Program-made: the position numbers and the translations under genes | Shown here: in pieces, positions 7,608 through 15,502 of the stretch | How the letters are laid out: each line of letters opens with the position of its first letter | Position numbering within the stretch: position 1 is the first letter of the stretch | DNA from: Dehalococcoidia bacterium UBA6808 | GTDB lineage: Bacteria; Chloroflexota; Dehalococcoidia; GIF9; UBA5629 | NCBI GenBank assembly: GCA_002452695.1 | Contig: DKFA01000026.1 | Span: 7,987 to 33,836, forward strand | Length of the DNA: 25,850 nt | Direction of reading: 5' to 3' | The notes under the pieces: generated by a model | The model's database searches: none | Told to the model about the DNA's origin: nothing | Seen by the model: the letters and a program-made list of their open reading frames with translations, nothing else

Positions 7608-8495
7608 ATGAGTTGGGATATCAGCGGTAAATACTGCATCGTCACTGGCGCCAGTTCCGGCATCGGGAAAGCGATCGCCCACGGACTGGCGAGCGGCGGT
7701 GCAAATGTTACTATAGTTTGCCGCAATGCTGTGCGAGGACGAGAAGCCAGGGATGAAATCGTAAAGGCAACCGGCAATGAAAGTGTTGAGGTCATGCTGG
7801 CAGACCTTTCGTCACAACAGCAGACCAAAGATCTGGCGCACAGCTACCGGGATACACATCCTGCCCTGCACCTGCTGGTCAATAATGCCGGCGTGATCAT
7901 GGAGCAGCGTGTGCTGACCGCAGACGGTATCGAGATGACCTTTGCGGTAAATTATCTGGCCTGCTATATGCTGTCCAATCTGCTAGTGGATTTATTGAAA
8001 AGCAGCGCCCCGTCGCGTATTGTGAACCTGACATCTGCCGTGCACCGCACAGTCAGGCTGGACTTCGCCAATTTGCAGGGCGAGAAACGCTATAATCGCG
8101 ACCAGGCCTATGCTCAATCCAAGCTGGCCGACGCTGTCTTCAGCCATGAACTCGGGCGGAGACTGGATGGAACTGGAGTGACGGTGAACTGCGTCTGCCC
8201 TGGCGCGGTATCCTCACATTTATGGGAAAAGTCCAGCAGGCTGGTGCACGGCTTTTTCAAGGCATTGATGAAGGGGCCTCAGGAAGGCGCCAGGGTACCC
8301 CTTTATGTGGCAACTTCGCAAGACCTCGACGGCATGACGTGTTGTTATTTCCAGACCGGACAGCATCTGAAGTTCTCAAGAGTCAGGACGAAAAGCACCA
8401 TGACAAGATCATCGGCGGAGACATATAACCGGGAAGTGGCAGCCAGGCTGTGGGAAATAAGTGAGAAATTGACCGGAGTATGCTTCGGCGGATGA
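7608..8495 (+). CDS. Short-chain dehydrogenase/reductase
   Basis: A 295-aa classical SDR oxidoreductase, close in style to the retinol dehydrogenase-like group. It has the Rossmann motif TGASSGIG at 13-20, NNAG at 92-95, the catalytic Ser143 in NLTSAVHR and YxxxK at Y168-K172. Arg40, directly after the second beta strand (VCRN), points to NADP(H) over NAD(H). The substrate cannot be read from the sequence; small alcohols, aldehydes or lipophilic carbonyls are typical. It stands alone on the plus strand, divergent from the sigma operon and convergent with the CorA-like gene, ending 3 nt before that gene's stop. The ATG is preceded by GAAGGAT; the spacing is short but a second GAAGG lies further upstream. 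Confidence 0.85.
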   Translation: MSWDISGKYCIVTGASSGIGKAIAHGLASGGANVTIVCRNAVRGREARDEIVKATGNESVEVMLADLSSQQQTKDLAHSYRDTHPALHLLVNNAGVIMEQRVLTADGIEMTFAVNYLACYMLSNLLVDLLKSSAPSRIVNLTSAVHRTVRLDFANLQGEKRYNRDQAYAQSKLADAVFSHELGRRLDGTGVTVNCVCPGAVSSHLWEKSSRLVHGFFKALMKGPQEGARVPLYVATSQDLDGMTCCYFQTGQHLKFSRVRTKSTMTRSSAETYNREVAARLWEISEKLTGVCFGG

Positions 8496-8498
8496 TCG

Positions 8499-9605
8499 TT
8501 ACTGTTTTTTCTTCCTGCGGGGCAGTATATTGAAGCTCTTTACCCAGACAAATGCCAGTACCGTGGCGACCACGGTTGAGACGACCAGCAGCGCTGTATA
8601 CCAGATTGAATCTTTTTCCGACATGGCGAAAGCGGAGTTGCTTAATACAGTGGCGAGCGTGTTCGGCACCAGGAAGGCCGTGCCCAGCACCGTCAGGTAG
8701 GTCATGAGCAGGGCGATCTTGTTATTCATGGCCTGCAACTGGTTGTTGTAGATGGTCTGCAATACTTCCAGCCCCGAGGCCAGGACATCTGACATGTGCT
8801 CGGCCAGGCCGATCTGACGGCTGACATTGTCGGACAGCAGTTCGATCCTTTCCAGCAGGGCATCCTCATTGGTCAGCAGGTTGGCGTCGCCGTAGCGCAG
8901 GTCGTTAAGCACGTCCACGGTCTCCCATAAGGCATCGAGATAGGTGATGAGGGCATGTTTCATGTCGTAGATACGCGGACCCAGCAGGTTACGGTCGATC
9001 TCTGGGTCCATGATGGCCTTATTAAGGTCGTCACCGCGCTCTTCGATTTGCCGCAGGTGTTCGAAGTTGCGGTCATTGTTCTGATCGATAATGCGGATCA
9101 GCAGCAGAGTGAGCTTGTCCTCAGCCGAAACATCGATGGGTATTTTGCTCAGTATAGTATTGGAGTAGCGGCGCAGCCGTGTGAAACGGCGGTCGACCAG
9201 TATTGGGTGGACGGTGAAAAGTACGTTTCTTTTCAGCAGCAGCATGGTTTGATAGATCTGGACGTCAATGCATTCATTAAGACGTATCTGGATAGAGGGC
9301 AGCTTGACGCCCATTTCAGTATCGTAGTCTTCGTAAAAAAGCCTGGGATTATCGGCGAGGGCGCTTGCGAGCTGTTCGCTAAAGCCCATTAGCTTGGCAC
9401 ACTTCTTGATGTCCTGTTCGAAATTGTAAGTGCGGTAGTCAACCCAGGCCAGCAATGACCTGTGCAGTATATCTTGAAACTCGGCGGGGGAATCGGAGTC
9501 CTGTAATACAACCTTGCCGTTCTTGAGCACAGCGGCACAGAACCAGTGTTTTTCAAAAGGTTCGCTGGCCTGTATGTTTTGATCTGAGGTTACCGTATCG
9601 TTCAT
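8499..9605 (-). CDS. CorA-superfamily divalent cation transporter, divergent
   Basis: A 368-aa protein with the CorA layout: a soluble N-terminal domain, a long helical region (about 155-295) and two C-terminal membrane helices at about 298-321 and 335-355, ending in a basic tail (RRKKKQ). CorA proteins form pentameric Mg2+, Co2+ or Ni2+ channels. The signature GMN at the end of the first membrane helix is absent; VPN at residues 313-315 (FLVPNTLATV) sits nearby. Some CorA relatives lack GMN, so ion choice and even transport direction are uncertain. The neighbours (SDR, histidine kinase) give no functional hint. No clear ribosome binding site precedes the ATG. Family call is good; substrate is not known. 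Confidence 0.75.
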   Translation of the reverse strand: MNDTVTSDQNIQASEPFEKHWFCAAVLKNGKVVLQDSDSPAEFQDILHRSLLAWVDYRTYNFEQDIKKCAKLMGFSEQLASALADNPRLFYEDYDTEMGVKLPSIQIRLNECIDVQIYQTMLLLKRNVLFTVHPILVDRRFTRLRRYSNTILSKIPIDVSAEDKLTLLLIRIIDQNNDRNFEHLRQIEERGDDLNKAIMDPEIDRNLLGPRIYDMKHALITYLDALWETVDVLNDLRYGDANLLTNEDALLERIELLSDNVSRQIGLAEHMSDVLASGLEVLQTIYNNQLQAMNNKIALLMTYLTVLGTAFLVPNTLATVLSNSAFAMSEKDSIWYTALLVVSTVVATVLAFVWVKSFNILPRRKKKQ

Positions 9606-9715
9606 TTGTCTATGGCTGTTGCCGCTGGAAACCAGTTGTTTGCCGGCGCCGCCGAATTATCGCAGATAAGGATGGGGCAGTCAATCGCTGTTTACGTTGA
9701 AGAAACCGGGGAAAT

Positions 9716-9729
9716 GAGCCAGTTGGCTC
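9716..9729. repeat. Dyad in the corA-like/kinase divergent spacer
   Basis: GAGCCAGTTGGCTC has 6-bp arms around a 2-nt centre. It sits in the 271-nt spacer between the divergent CorA-like gene and histidine kinase gene, the longest gap of the window. An A-run follows on the plus strand, so it is not an intrinsic terminator in either direction. An operator role is possible. I see no other convincing element in 9606-9876. Confidence 0.35.
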
Positions 9730-9876
9730 AAAAAATGTAACCATCCGGATATAGTCCCGGATTTTGAATTGGATGAGAATTGGTTGGGAGGCTGATTAAA
9801 CTGGGTATTCGTTATATTTATCGCGCTCCGCCCATGTTAATCGCCATTAAATCACTATGTAGTTACAGGCATTAAC

Positions 9877-12800
9877 TTGAGTTTGCGTTCCAAAACGGTA
9901 TTTATCGCTGCCATCACCGCCATCATCATAGTGTTGGTGATCAATATCATTGGACAATTCGTTATTACCGATGGTTTTCACAGGATCGAGGTTCATAATA
10001 TTGAGAAGTCGCTTGTCAACGCAATGTCTTATATTGACGAGCAGCAAAAATACCTGGAATTGAAGTCGAATGATCGGGAAAGCCGGGATGATCTCTATAA
10101 TTTCATCCTCGGTTGCCGCCTTGAACAGACGGTGCGGGTTGGAATGAACAGGATCACGGGAGAAAATGCCCGCATTTATCTGAAGCAGGCAGCGGATTTG
10201 CCGAAAGATGTCAGTGCGGCATTTTCCAGGATCAGTTCAGTTAAACCTGTCTATGCGCAGCCGCTTGATGCTGACCGGATTGCCGGGTACGCTGTTATCA
10301 ATGACCTGTATGGCTCTCCCCGCATACTGTTGAAGCTGGAGAACGGAAGGACCATCGCCGGCATAGGGCAATTATCCTTTTTGTACTATGTCATCTCCAG
10401 TGCGCTGGGAGCGCTGCTAATCCTGATCCTTGTCGCTTTTCTGCTGGACAGGCTTATTATGCGGCGTATTGCAGCGTTGAACAGTGGTGTAAAGGCGCTG
10501 GCAGGCAGCGGTGACCACACGCAGAGGCTGGATATTTCCGGCACGGACGAGGTGGGCAGCCTTGCCCGGCAGATCAATAATCTGCTGGGCACGCTGGAGG
10601 AATCGTACCAAAAAATAGCTGGGCAGGAACAGAAATACAGGCTTGTCACGGATAACATTTCAGATATTATTGTCCTTTTCGATATGGACCTGAAAATGCT
10701 ATATTTCAGTCCTTCTTGTCTTAGAAGCAGAGGCTTTACTGCTGAGGAAATCGTGGCATTACCGCTGGAGAAGCATTTAACTCCTGGTTCATTTAGCAAA
10801 GCCATGCAGGCGTTTGACGAAATGTTGAAGGCAGAGGCTGCAAATCGAGGCAGCTTCACTGTTATCGATCTTGACCTGGAAATCAATCGCAAGGATGGCA
10901 CGTCCTTCTGGACGGAGAACAGGTTATCTCCCGTGAGGGATGAGAATGGGGAAGTGGTCAATATCCTCTGTGTCGGCCGAGATATTTCAGCAAAGAAGAT
11001 GGCAGAAAAGCAATTAGTTATTCAACGTGATCTGGCCATGAGATTGTGCGGAGCAACGTCGATGACAGAGGCGATGCGCGCCTGTATTGAAACCGCGGCG
11101 GAAGCCACAGGCTTCGATTGCGGAATTGTCTATATGGTGAAAGATGGTGCCCAATTAATCCCGGTGTGCTTGACGGGTTTTTCCCAGGCTTATCTGGAAG
11201 CGGTTTCACTGCAGAACGGCAAGTCTACGCTGAGCAGGAATATGCTGACCAACGCTCCAGTATATGTCGGGAAAGCTGATAATCCAGATGATATAGGGGA
11301 ATCAGAAGCAATGGAGGGCATTGTTGCCTATGCGCTACTGCCTGTATATGAAAAATGCGGGACGGCCGCCTATCTTTTTATAGGATCGCATAAGATACCG
11401 CAAATATCACCGGAAAATAAACGGATTCTGGAAGAGATTACAGGTCAGATGGGCAGTGTAATAACCAGGCTAAAAGCCGAGGAAGAGTTGCGAGAGTCGG
11501 AATCCAAATATCAGACTCTGATCGAATCATCAGCCGATGGCGTAGGTATTATCCAGGACGGGATATATAAATATGTTAACCGGGCAGGCGCAAGGATGTT
11601 TGGCTATGAAAGGGAGGAGATTCTGGGGGCCCCCTTCCTGTCACTGATTGCACCTGAATGGATAGAGATGGTAGCAGAGAGGCAGGGGAAGAGGCTTACT
11701 GGGCAACCCGTTCCCGAACGATATGAGATCGGTATGACCTGCAAGGACGGCAGCATAAGGGATGTAGAGTTGTTCAGCTCTGTGATCAGTTATGAAGGCA
11801 AACCGGCGACTATGGCCGTTATAACGGACCTGACTGAAAAGAAGATGTGGGAAAACAGGCGGCTGGTTGCCCAGAAACTGGAGTCGATAGGAGTGCTGGC
11901 GGGCGGTATTGCGCACGATTTTAATAATATCTTAGCAGCCATACTGGGGAATATATCGCTGGCCAGGCTGTCTGAAGGACAGAACCCGGGGGTGGACGAG
12001 CAGTTGTCCAAGGCAGAAAAAGCCTGCGCAAGGGCCAAGGATCTGACTCACCAGTTATTGACCTTTGCCAAGGGCGGCGACCCTGTCAAGAATACGCAGT
12101 CGCTGGCGGATTTGTTGCATGATTCGACCGGCTTTGCTCTGAGCGGGTCCAATGTCAAAGCTAAGTTCAATATCAGCAAGGATCTGTGGCCTGCTAATGT
12201 CGATGTGGAACAGATCAGCCAAGTGATTTATAATCTGGTTATTAATGCAGACCAGGCTATGCCTGGCGGTGGTATAGTGAAAGTCAGCGCTGAGAATACC
12301 ATATTACCTGAAAACAATCCGTTCTCGCTGCCGGGAGGCAGGTTTATTAAAATCTCAGTGGAAGATCAGGGTGAGGGCATTTCAGCCCATAATTTAAAAT
12401 ACATTTTTGATCCGTATTTCACTACCAGACAGAAAGGATCAGGGTTGGGATTAGCGATGACGTATTCAATTATCAAAAACCATGGCGGAACGATCAGTGT
12501 GGATTCCCGTGTAGGCGTGGGTACTGCTTTTAGGGTATATTTGCCTGCGTCGGAACAGCCGCTGCCGGAAAAACTGATGGAAACAGCGGAAAATCATTCA
12601 TTCAGGGGCAGGCGGGTGCTGCTGGTGGATGATGAAGAGATGATCAGGGATGTAACCAGCAGGATATTGAAGCATATGGGCATTGATGAGGTGCTGATAG
12701 CAAGCGATGGCAGAGAAGCCCTGCGCATATATGCGCAGGCACGTGATGAAGGCCGTGCTATCGATGCTGTGATCATGGACCTGACCGTCCCGGGCGGCAT

Positions 12801-12996
12801 GGGTGGCAGGGAGGCTATGCAGGAGATGCTCAAGATAGATCCGGATATCAGGGGGATCGTCTCCAGTGGCTATGCCAGCGATCCAATACTTTCTGACTAT
12901 CGTAAATACGGTTTTAAAGGTATGCTGATCAAACCTTACAAAATACAGGAACTGGACAAGGTGCTGAGCGAGGTGCTATCAGGGCAAACAGCCTGA
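9877..12996 (+). CDS. Hybrid sensor histidine kinase (CHASE4-like, HAMP, PAS, GAF, PAS, HisKA, HATPase, REC)
   Basis: A 1039-aa membrane-bound hybrid kinase. A membrane helix at about 7-30 and another at 168-190 enclose an extracytoplasmic sensor of CHASE4 type. HAMP (about 191-243), PAS (252-372), GAF (385-535) and PAS (543-652) follow. The HisKA domain has its phospho-acceptor H680 in GGIAHDFNN; the ATPase has the N box around N786-N790, DQGEG at 830-834 and GSGLGLA at 854-860. The C-terminal receiver (about 913-1035) has D918/D919, phospho-acceptor D968 and K1019, all intact. The start is TTG at 9877 with a weak AGG 7 nt upstream. No DNA-binding regulator is encoded nearby, so the phosphate must go to a partner elsewhere or the receiver tunes the kinase. 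The signal is unknown. Confidence 0.92.
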   Translation: MSLRSKTVFIAAITAIIIVLVINIIGQFVITDGFHRIEVHNIEKSLVNAMSYIDEQQKYLELKSNDRESRDDLYNFILGCRLEQTVRVGMNRITGENARIYLKQAADLPKDVSAAFSRISSVKPVYAQPLDADRIAGYAVINDLYGSPRILLKLENGRTIAGIGQLSFLYYVISSALGALLILILVAFLLDRLIMRRIAALNSGVKALAGSGDHTQRLDISGTDEVGSLARQINNLLGTLEESYQKIAGQEQKYRLVTDNISDIIVLFDMDLKMLYFSPSCLRSRGFTAEEIVALPLEKHLTPGSFSKAMQAFDEMLKAEAANRGSFTVIDLDLEINRKDGTSFWTENRLSPVRDENGEVVNILCVGRDISAKKMAEKQLVIQRDLAMRLCGATSMTEAMRACIETAAEATGFDCGIVYMVKDGAQLIPVCLTGFSQAYLEAVSLQNGKSTLSRNMLTNAPVYVGKADNPDDIGESEAMEGIVAYALLPVYEKCGTAAYLFIGSHKIPQISPENKRILEEITGQMGSVITRLKAEEELRESESKYQTLIESSADGVGIIQDGIYKYVNRAGARMFGYEREEILGAPFLSLIAPEWIEMVAERQGKRLTGQPVPERYEIGMTCKDGSIRDVELFSSVISYEGKPATMAVITDLTEKKMWENRRLVAQKLESIGVLAGGIAHDFNNILAAILGNISLARLSEGQNPGVDEQLSKAEKACARAKDLTHQLLTFAKGGDPVKNTQSLADLLHDSTGFALSGSNVKAKFNISKDLWPANVDVEQISQVIYNLVINADQAMPGGGIVKVSAENTILPENNPFSLPGGRFIKISVEDQGEGISAHNLKYIFDPYFTTRQKGSGLGLAMTYSIIKNHGGTISVDSRVGVGTAFRVYLPASEQPLPEKLMETAENHSFRGRRVLLVDDEEMIRDVTSRILKHMGIDEVLIASDGREALRIYAQARDEGRAIDAVIMDLTVPGGMGGREAMQEMLKIDPDIRGIVSSGYASDPILSDYRKYGFKGMLIKPYKIQELDKVLSEVLSGQTA

Positions 12997-13055
12997 ACCG
13001 CTTTAACTGCGTAACAGTTGCCGTCAATTATCGTTCTTAATTTGCTTGTGCAAGT

Positions 13056-14069
13056 CTATGCGCCTTTTTCCAGCATGTAGATAGCCAGGTCTGCCATCCT
13101 GCAGCTGTAGCCCCATTCGTTGTCGTACCAGGCGATGACTTTGGTCATGTTCCCGCCCAGCACCATGGTCTGCAGCGCATCAAAAATAGAGCTGTGCTGA
13201 TTGCCCTTGAAATCGGTGCTGACCAGCGGCTCATTGCAATATTCGAGAATGCCCTTCAGCTTGCCATCGGCAGCTTCCTTGAAGGCGTTGTTGATTTGCT
13301 CGATACTGGCTTCCTTGCCCAGATCGCAGACGAGGTCGCAGATCGACACCGTAGACACGGGCACCCGCAATGCTATGCCGTGGAGCTTGCCCTTGAGCTC
13401 AGGTATTACCAGGGAAACAGCCTTGGCTGCGCCAGTCGTGGTGGGCACGATGTTCATGGCGGCGGAACGGGCGCGGCGCAGGTCCTTGTGATAAGTATCC
13501 AGCAGCCTTTGGTCATTAGTGTATGCATGGATGGTGGAAAGCAGGCCCCTGCTGACGCCGAATTTGTCGTTGAGTATTTTCACCACCGGTGCGATGCAGT
13601 TGGTTGTGCAGGAAGCATTGGATACAATATTGTGCTTTCTAGGGTCGTATTTGTCTTCATTAACGCCCATGACGATAGTGATGTCCTCGTTGGTGGCGGG
13701 CGCTGAGATGATGACCTTTCTGGCTCCTCCCTGAAGGTGGGCTGCCGCCTTGGTGGCATCGGTGAACAGGCCGGTGGACTCGAGGACCAGTTCTGCGCCG
13801 AGATCCTTCCATGGTATCTTGGCCGGATCGCGTTCCGATATGACCCTGGTCTTTTCCCCATCGACAACTATCGAGTCGGATGTGGCTTCGACTTTTCCTG
13901 GGTAGATACCGTAAGTGCTGTCGTATTTAAGCAGATGAGCATTAGTTTTGGCATCTGTCAGGTCGTTCACGGCTACGATTTCAAGTTTGTCGCCGTAATG
14001 CTGGTTGATCGCCCTGAAAGCAAGGCGTCCTATCCTGCCGAAACCGTTAATGCCGATTTTGTAAACCAT
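13056..14069 (-). CDS. gap: Glyceraldehyde-3-phosphate dehydrogenase
   Basis: A 337-aa type I GAPDH that interconverts glyceraldehyde-3-phosphate and 1,3-bisphosphoglycerate. It has the N-terminal nucleotide motif INGFGRIGR at 7-15, the catalytic SNASCTTNC with C154, H181 as base and the typical WYDNEWGYS near 314-322. D36 in AVND favours NAD, but the two residues that are Leu-Pro in strictly NAD-dependent bacterial enzymes are Thr192-Tyr193 here (DTYHKDLRR), so use of NADP(H) is not excluded. It is the last gene of the eno-MBL-queF-gap operon, 2 nt after the queF-like gene, with a strong GAGGAGG ribosome site. In an anaerobe it can work in glycolysis or gluconeogenesis. Confidence 0.96.
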   Translation of the reverse strand: MVYKIGINGFGRIGRLAFRAINQHYGDKLEIVAVNDLTDAKTNAHLLKYDSTYGIYPGKVEATSDSIVVDGEKTRVISERDPAKIPWKDLGAELVLESTGLFTDATKAAAHLQGGARKVIISAPATNEDITIVMGVNEDKYDPRKHNIVSNASCTTNCIAPVVKILNDKFGVSRGLLSTIHAYTNDQRLLDTYHKDLRRARSAAMNIVPTTTGAAKAVSLVIPELKGKLHGIALRVPVSTVSICDLVCDLGKEASIEQINNAFKEAADGKLKGILEYCNEPLVSTDFKGNQHSSIFDALQTMVLGGNMTKVIAWYDNEWGYSCRMADLAIYMLEKGA

Positions 14070-14071
14070 CT

Positions 14072-14494
14072 TTAGCCTCCTCGGGATTTTTTTCTTTTGT
14101 TATATACCGCAACTATTTTTGTGGAAATGCCGCCGCGGATGTTCCATTCGGTAATTATCTGCATTGATCTTGGTTTGAGCGCTTTGACCATATCCATGAG
14201 TATCATGTTGGTAGAGGCCTCGTAAAAAATACTGACTGTCCTGAAGCTCGTGAGGTACAGCTTCAATGACTTGAACTCAATGATATGCTTGTCGGGCACA
14301 TATTTAATTGTCACTGTAGCGAAATCGGGCTGTCCGCTATTGATGGGGCAGAGAGCAGTGAACTCAGGCGAGACAACTTCTATTTCATATTCCTGGCCGG
14401 GATAGGGATTGGGCATGGCCACAATCAACTCCGGCTGCGGCCTGTCGGAATATGACAGATTAAGGGAACGAATCTTTTTATATAACTTATCCAT
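14072..14494 (-). CDS. queF: QueF-type 7-cyano-7-deazaguanine reductase, divergent
   Basis: A 140-aa T-fold protein of the short (YkvM-like) QueF group. QueF reduces preQ0 to preQ1 with NADPH in queuosine biosynthesis. The nucleophile is C49 in EFTALCP, the general acid D57 in SGQPDFAT, and the NADPH motif EFKSLKLYLTSFR is at 73-85. Two things are unusual: the Cys-to-Asp spacing is one residue longer than in B. subtilis QueF, and the usual His-Glu (FHED) is Tyr91-Glu92 (FYEAS). The gene fits tightly between the MBL hydrolase gene (3-nt gap) and gap (2-nt gap), with no other queuosine gene visible. A QueF-like amidinotransferase or another preQ0-binding enzyme is an alternative, though the NADPH motif favours a reductase. 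Confidence 0.8.
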   Translation of the reverse strand: MDKLYKKIRSLNLSYSDRPQPELIVAMPNPYPGQEYEIEVVSPEFTALCPINSGQPDFATVTIKYVPDKHIIEFKSLKLYLTSFRTVSIFYEASTNMILMDMVKALKPRSMQIITEWNIRGGISTKIVAVYNKRKKSRGG

Positions 14495-14497
14495 AGC

Positions 14498-15493
14498 TTA
14501 TTCGCCGGACCAGTAAGTCACTTTTTCTGTTTCGTTCATCTTTTTTCCTTTGTTTTCAGCAACAAGATATTGCAGATAGGCCAGTGTTTCCAGTACGCAC
14601 TGTTTTTTGTCTATTGGCTCTAGTTTATCATAATTTACCGGTTCACCGTCGATTAGCCACGGCAGAGCTTTGGCAACGTCGTAAGCATTTCTGGTTTCCA
14701 CGCCCATTACCTGTTGTATCTTCATAATCCTGTCTTTATGCAGATGCAGTATATCGTCGATCTTTGCACCCAGTCCGCTGAAAACCGACCCGTGGCCGGG
14801 GAAGACAAACCGGACGTTGAGACCTTCCAGTGTGTTTAGCGAGGTGATGTAGTCACCGAGGGGATTCTCGCTCGACTGTGGATGGTAGGTTATGATCGGC
14901 GCGGTTTCAGCCAGTATCTGGTCGCCGGTAAAAAGGTATTGCTTGTTAGGCTCATAGAGGCACAGGTGGCCTCTGGCATGGCCGGGCGTGAGCACGACCT
15001 GGAACTGGAAGGGGTCCATCGCTATGCGGTCTCCTGGTTTCAACATCTCTGCTTTAGCAAGCTTGTAAACGCCGTTGCGCAGGTTGAGAGAGGCTTCTGT
15101 AAGCATCTTCAATTCCCAGTCTGGTACGCCGTTAGCCGCCAGGAAGGTTGACATCTGGCTCAGTAGATCCTCAGGATGTGTATAGCGGGAATCGATCAGG
15201 TTATATTCGATATCGCTCATAAACACTTTAGCTCCCACCAGTTCGACGATTTTCCCGGCCAGGCCGAAATGATCGGGATGAGCGTGTGTTATAGCTATAT
15301 GTGTTATGTCTTTCATAGCAAAACCGCTGGCCTTCATCTCTTGTGCCAGTGTATTGAAGGATTCCGTCGTATTCCAACCGGTATCAATCATCAGGTTGCC
15401 GCTGGCGCCTTCTATGATATAGACATTGACGTTGCCCCTGTTTTCTCCTGGCAGCGGAACCTTGATTTGATTGATACCTTTAAACAGCTCCAT
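14498..15493 (-). CDS. MBL-fold metallo-hydrolase
   Basis: A 331-aa metallo-beta-lactamase-fold hydrolase without a signal peptide. The binuclear metal motif THAHPDHFG supplies H70, H72, D74 and H75; further ligands are H172 (TPGHARGH), D191 (FTGDQIL) and H234 (FPGHGSVF). Residues after about 245 form a C-terminal helical extension of the kind seen in LACTB2-like and related proteins, which act on RNA, thioesters or lactones. The exact substrate cannot be read. It lies 9 nt after eno and 3 nt before the queF-like gene in the same operon. A glyoxalase II-like thioesterase role near the glycolytic genes is possible but unproven. Confidence 0.85.
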   Translation of the reverse strand: MELFKGINQIKVPLPGENRGNVNVYIIEGASGNLMIDTGWNTTESFNTLAQEMKASGFAMKDITHIAITHAHPDHFGLAGKIVELVGAKVFMSDIEYNLIDSRYTHPEDLLSQMSTFLAANGVPDWELKMLTEASLNLRNGVYKLAKAEMLKPGDRIAMDPFQFQVVLTPGHARGHLCLYEPNKQYLFTGDQILAETAPIITYHPQSSENPLGDYITSLNTLEGLNVRFVFPGHGSVFSGLGAKIDDILHLHKDRIMKIQQVMGVETRNAYDVAKALPWLIDGEPVNYDKLEPIDKKQCVLETLAYLQYLVAENKGKKMNETEKVTYWSGE

Positions 15494-15502
15494 GAAATTC
15501 TC

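Noticed and set aside
7470..7682. N-terminal extension of the sigma factor to a start at 7682
   Set aside because: The extra 71 residues are unlike sigma factors, overlap the SDR start, and lie upstream of the likely promoter and of a GTG with a good ribosome site.
9606..9876. Search for a small RNA, tRNA or extra gene in the longest spacer
   Set aside because: No tRNA arms, terminator or convincing short coding frame was seen; only the 14-bp dyad stands out.
13005..13019. Hairpin AACTG/CAGTT between the kinase gene and gap as a bidirectional terminator
   Set aside because: The stem is only 5 bp, AT-containing, and no T-run follows on either strand.
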